A stretch of 64,000 nt of DNA, taken from assembly GCA_022843805.1 (NCBI GenBank), contig JALHMY010000001.1:127795-191794 (forward strand), given 5' to 3'. Shown in pieces: positions 63,964-64,000 of the stretch. Source of the stretch: Fuerstiella sp. (GTDB taxonomy: Bacteria > Planctomycetota > Planctomycetia > Planctomycetales > Planctomycetaceae). The position numbers and the translations under genes are program-made. The notes beneath the pieces are model-generated. The model did no database searches. It was given only the letters and a program-made list of their open reading frames with translations, and was not told where the DNA came from. Positions within the stretch are counted from its first letter, which is position 1, and each line of letters opens with the position of its first letter.

Positions 63964-64000
63964 GAAATCCAACAGAACGATTGATGGTGACGAGTTCACT

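Overview
The window looks like chromosome of a planctomycete (Planctomycetota, probably a marine or freshwater Planctomycetales relative). Diagnostic content includes two DUF1501 proteins with twin-arginine leaders, a very large PVC-type dehydrogenase with HEAT repeats and a terminal haem c motif, a TAT-exported Gfo/Idh/MocA oxidoreductase, FG-GAP and PQQ-type beta-propeller proteins, a Ser/Thr kinase fused to leucine-rich repeats, a CehA/McbA-type metallohydrolase and many palindromic intergenic repeats. No rRNA, tRNA, CRISPR array, integrase or transposase was recognised. The genus is inference and not proven.

Layout. 1-5.8 kb (minus): a chemotaxis operon cheA - cheW - receptor - haem c receptor - start of a third probable membrane receptor cut by the window edge. 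6-10.8 kb: a small basic protein, a fused FAD oxidoreductase/methyltransferase that looks like a non-orthologous equivalent of the tRNA wobble-uridine enzyme MnmC, an exported Gfo/Idh/MocA oxidoreductase and an unknown protein. 10.9-23.2 kb: planctomycete surface and catabolic proteins (PVC dehydrogenase, DUF1501, FG-GAP, PQQ propeller, CehA-like hydrolase). 23.2-28.2 kb: an unknown protein, a sugar transferase plus kinase-LRR pair and a Uma2-family nuclease-fold protein. 28.2-38.2 kb: a repeat-rich intergenic region, a double alpha/beta hydrolase, an HpcH/HpaI aldolase, an orphan EboE-like TIM barrel, small lipoproteins, a truncated S23-type four-helix-bundle gene bracketed by hexamer microsatellites, and a sugar isomerase-like TIM barrel. 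38.2-43.5 kb (minus): a MacA / MacB permease / MacB ATPase / TolC-type tripartite exporter. 43.9-51.6 kb: DUF808 membrane protein, glutamine-dependent NAD synthetase, RNase III, an HtrA/Deg protease and an enhancer-binding-type AAA+ regulator. 51.6-52.4 kb: a tandem array of about 139-bp units. 52.6-57 kb: a lipoprotein, an MFS transporter, DUF1501 and a SEC-C protein. 57-64 kb: a compound hexamer microsatellite, a B12-binding radical SAM protein, an LRR protein, a two-copy GC-rich repeat and a TPR-methyltransferase.

Most interesting signals. (1) The oxidoreductase-methyltransferase fusion at 6.5-8.3 kb predicts a one-protein route from cmnm5U to mnm5U, built from a different methyltransferase family and in the opposite domain order from E. 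coli MnmC. (2) The 139-bp array carries an internal segment of about 20 bp that occurs in both orientations in different units. (3) Two loci carry head-to-head blocks of GAGTAC/GAGCAC hexamers; one abuts a truncated S23-type gene, the other contains 17 uninterrupted GAGCAG units. (4) A varied set of intergenic palindromes, including a nested perfect 26-bp + 19-bp inverted repeat at 28.5 kb with a diverged relative at 20.4 kb. All assignments were made by reading sequence; no database search was run.
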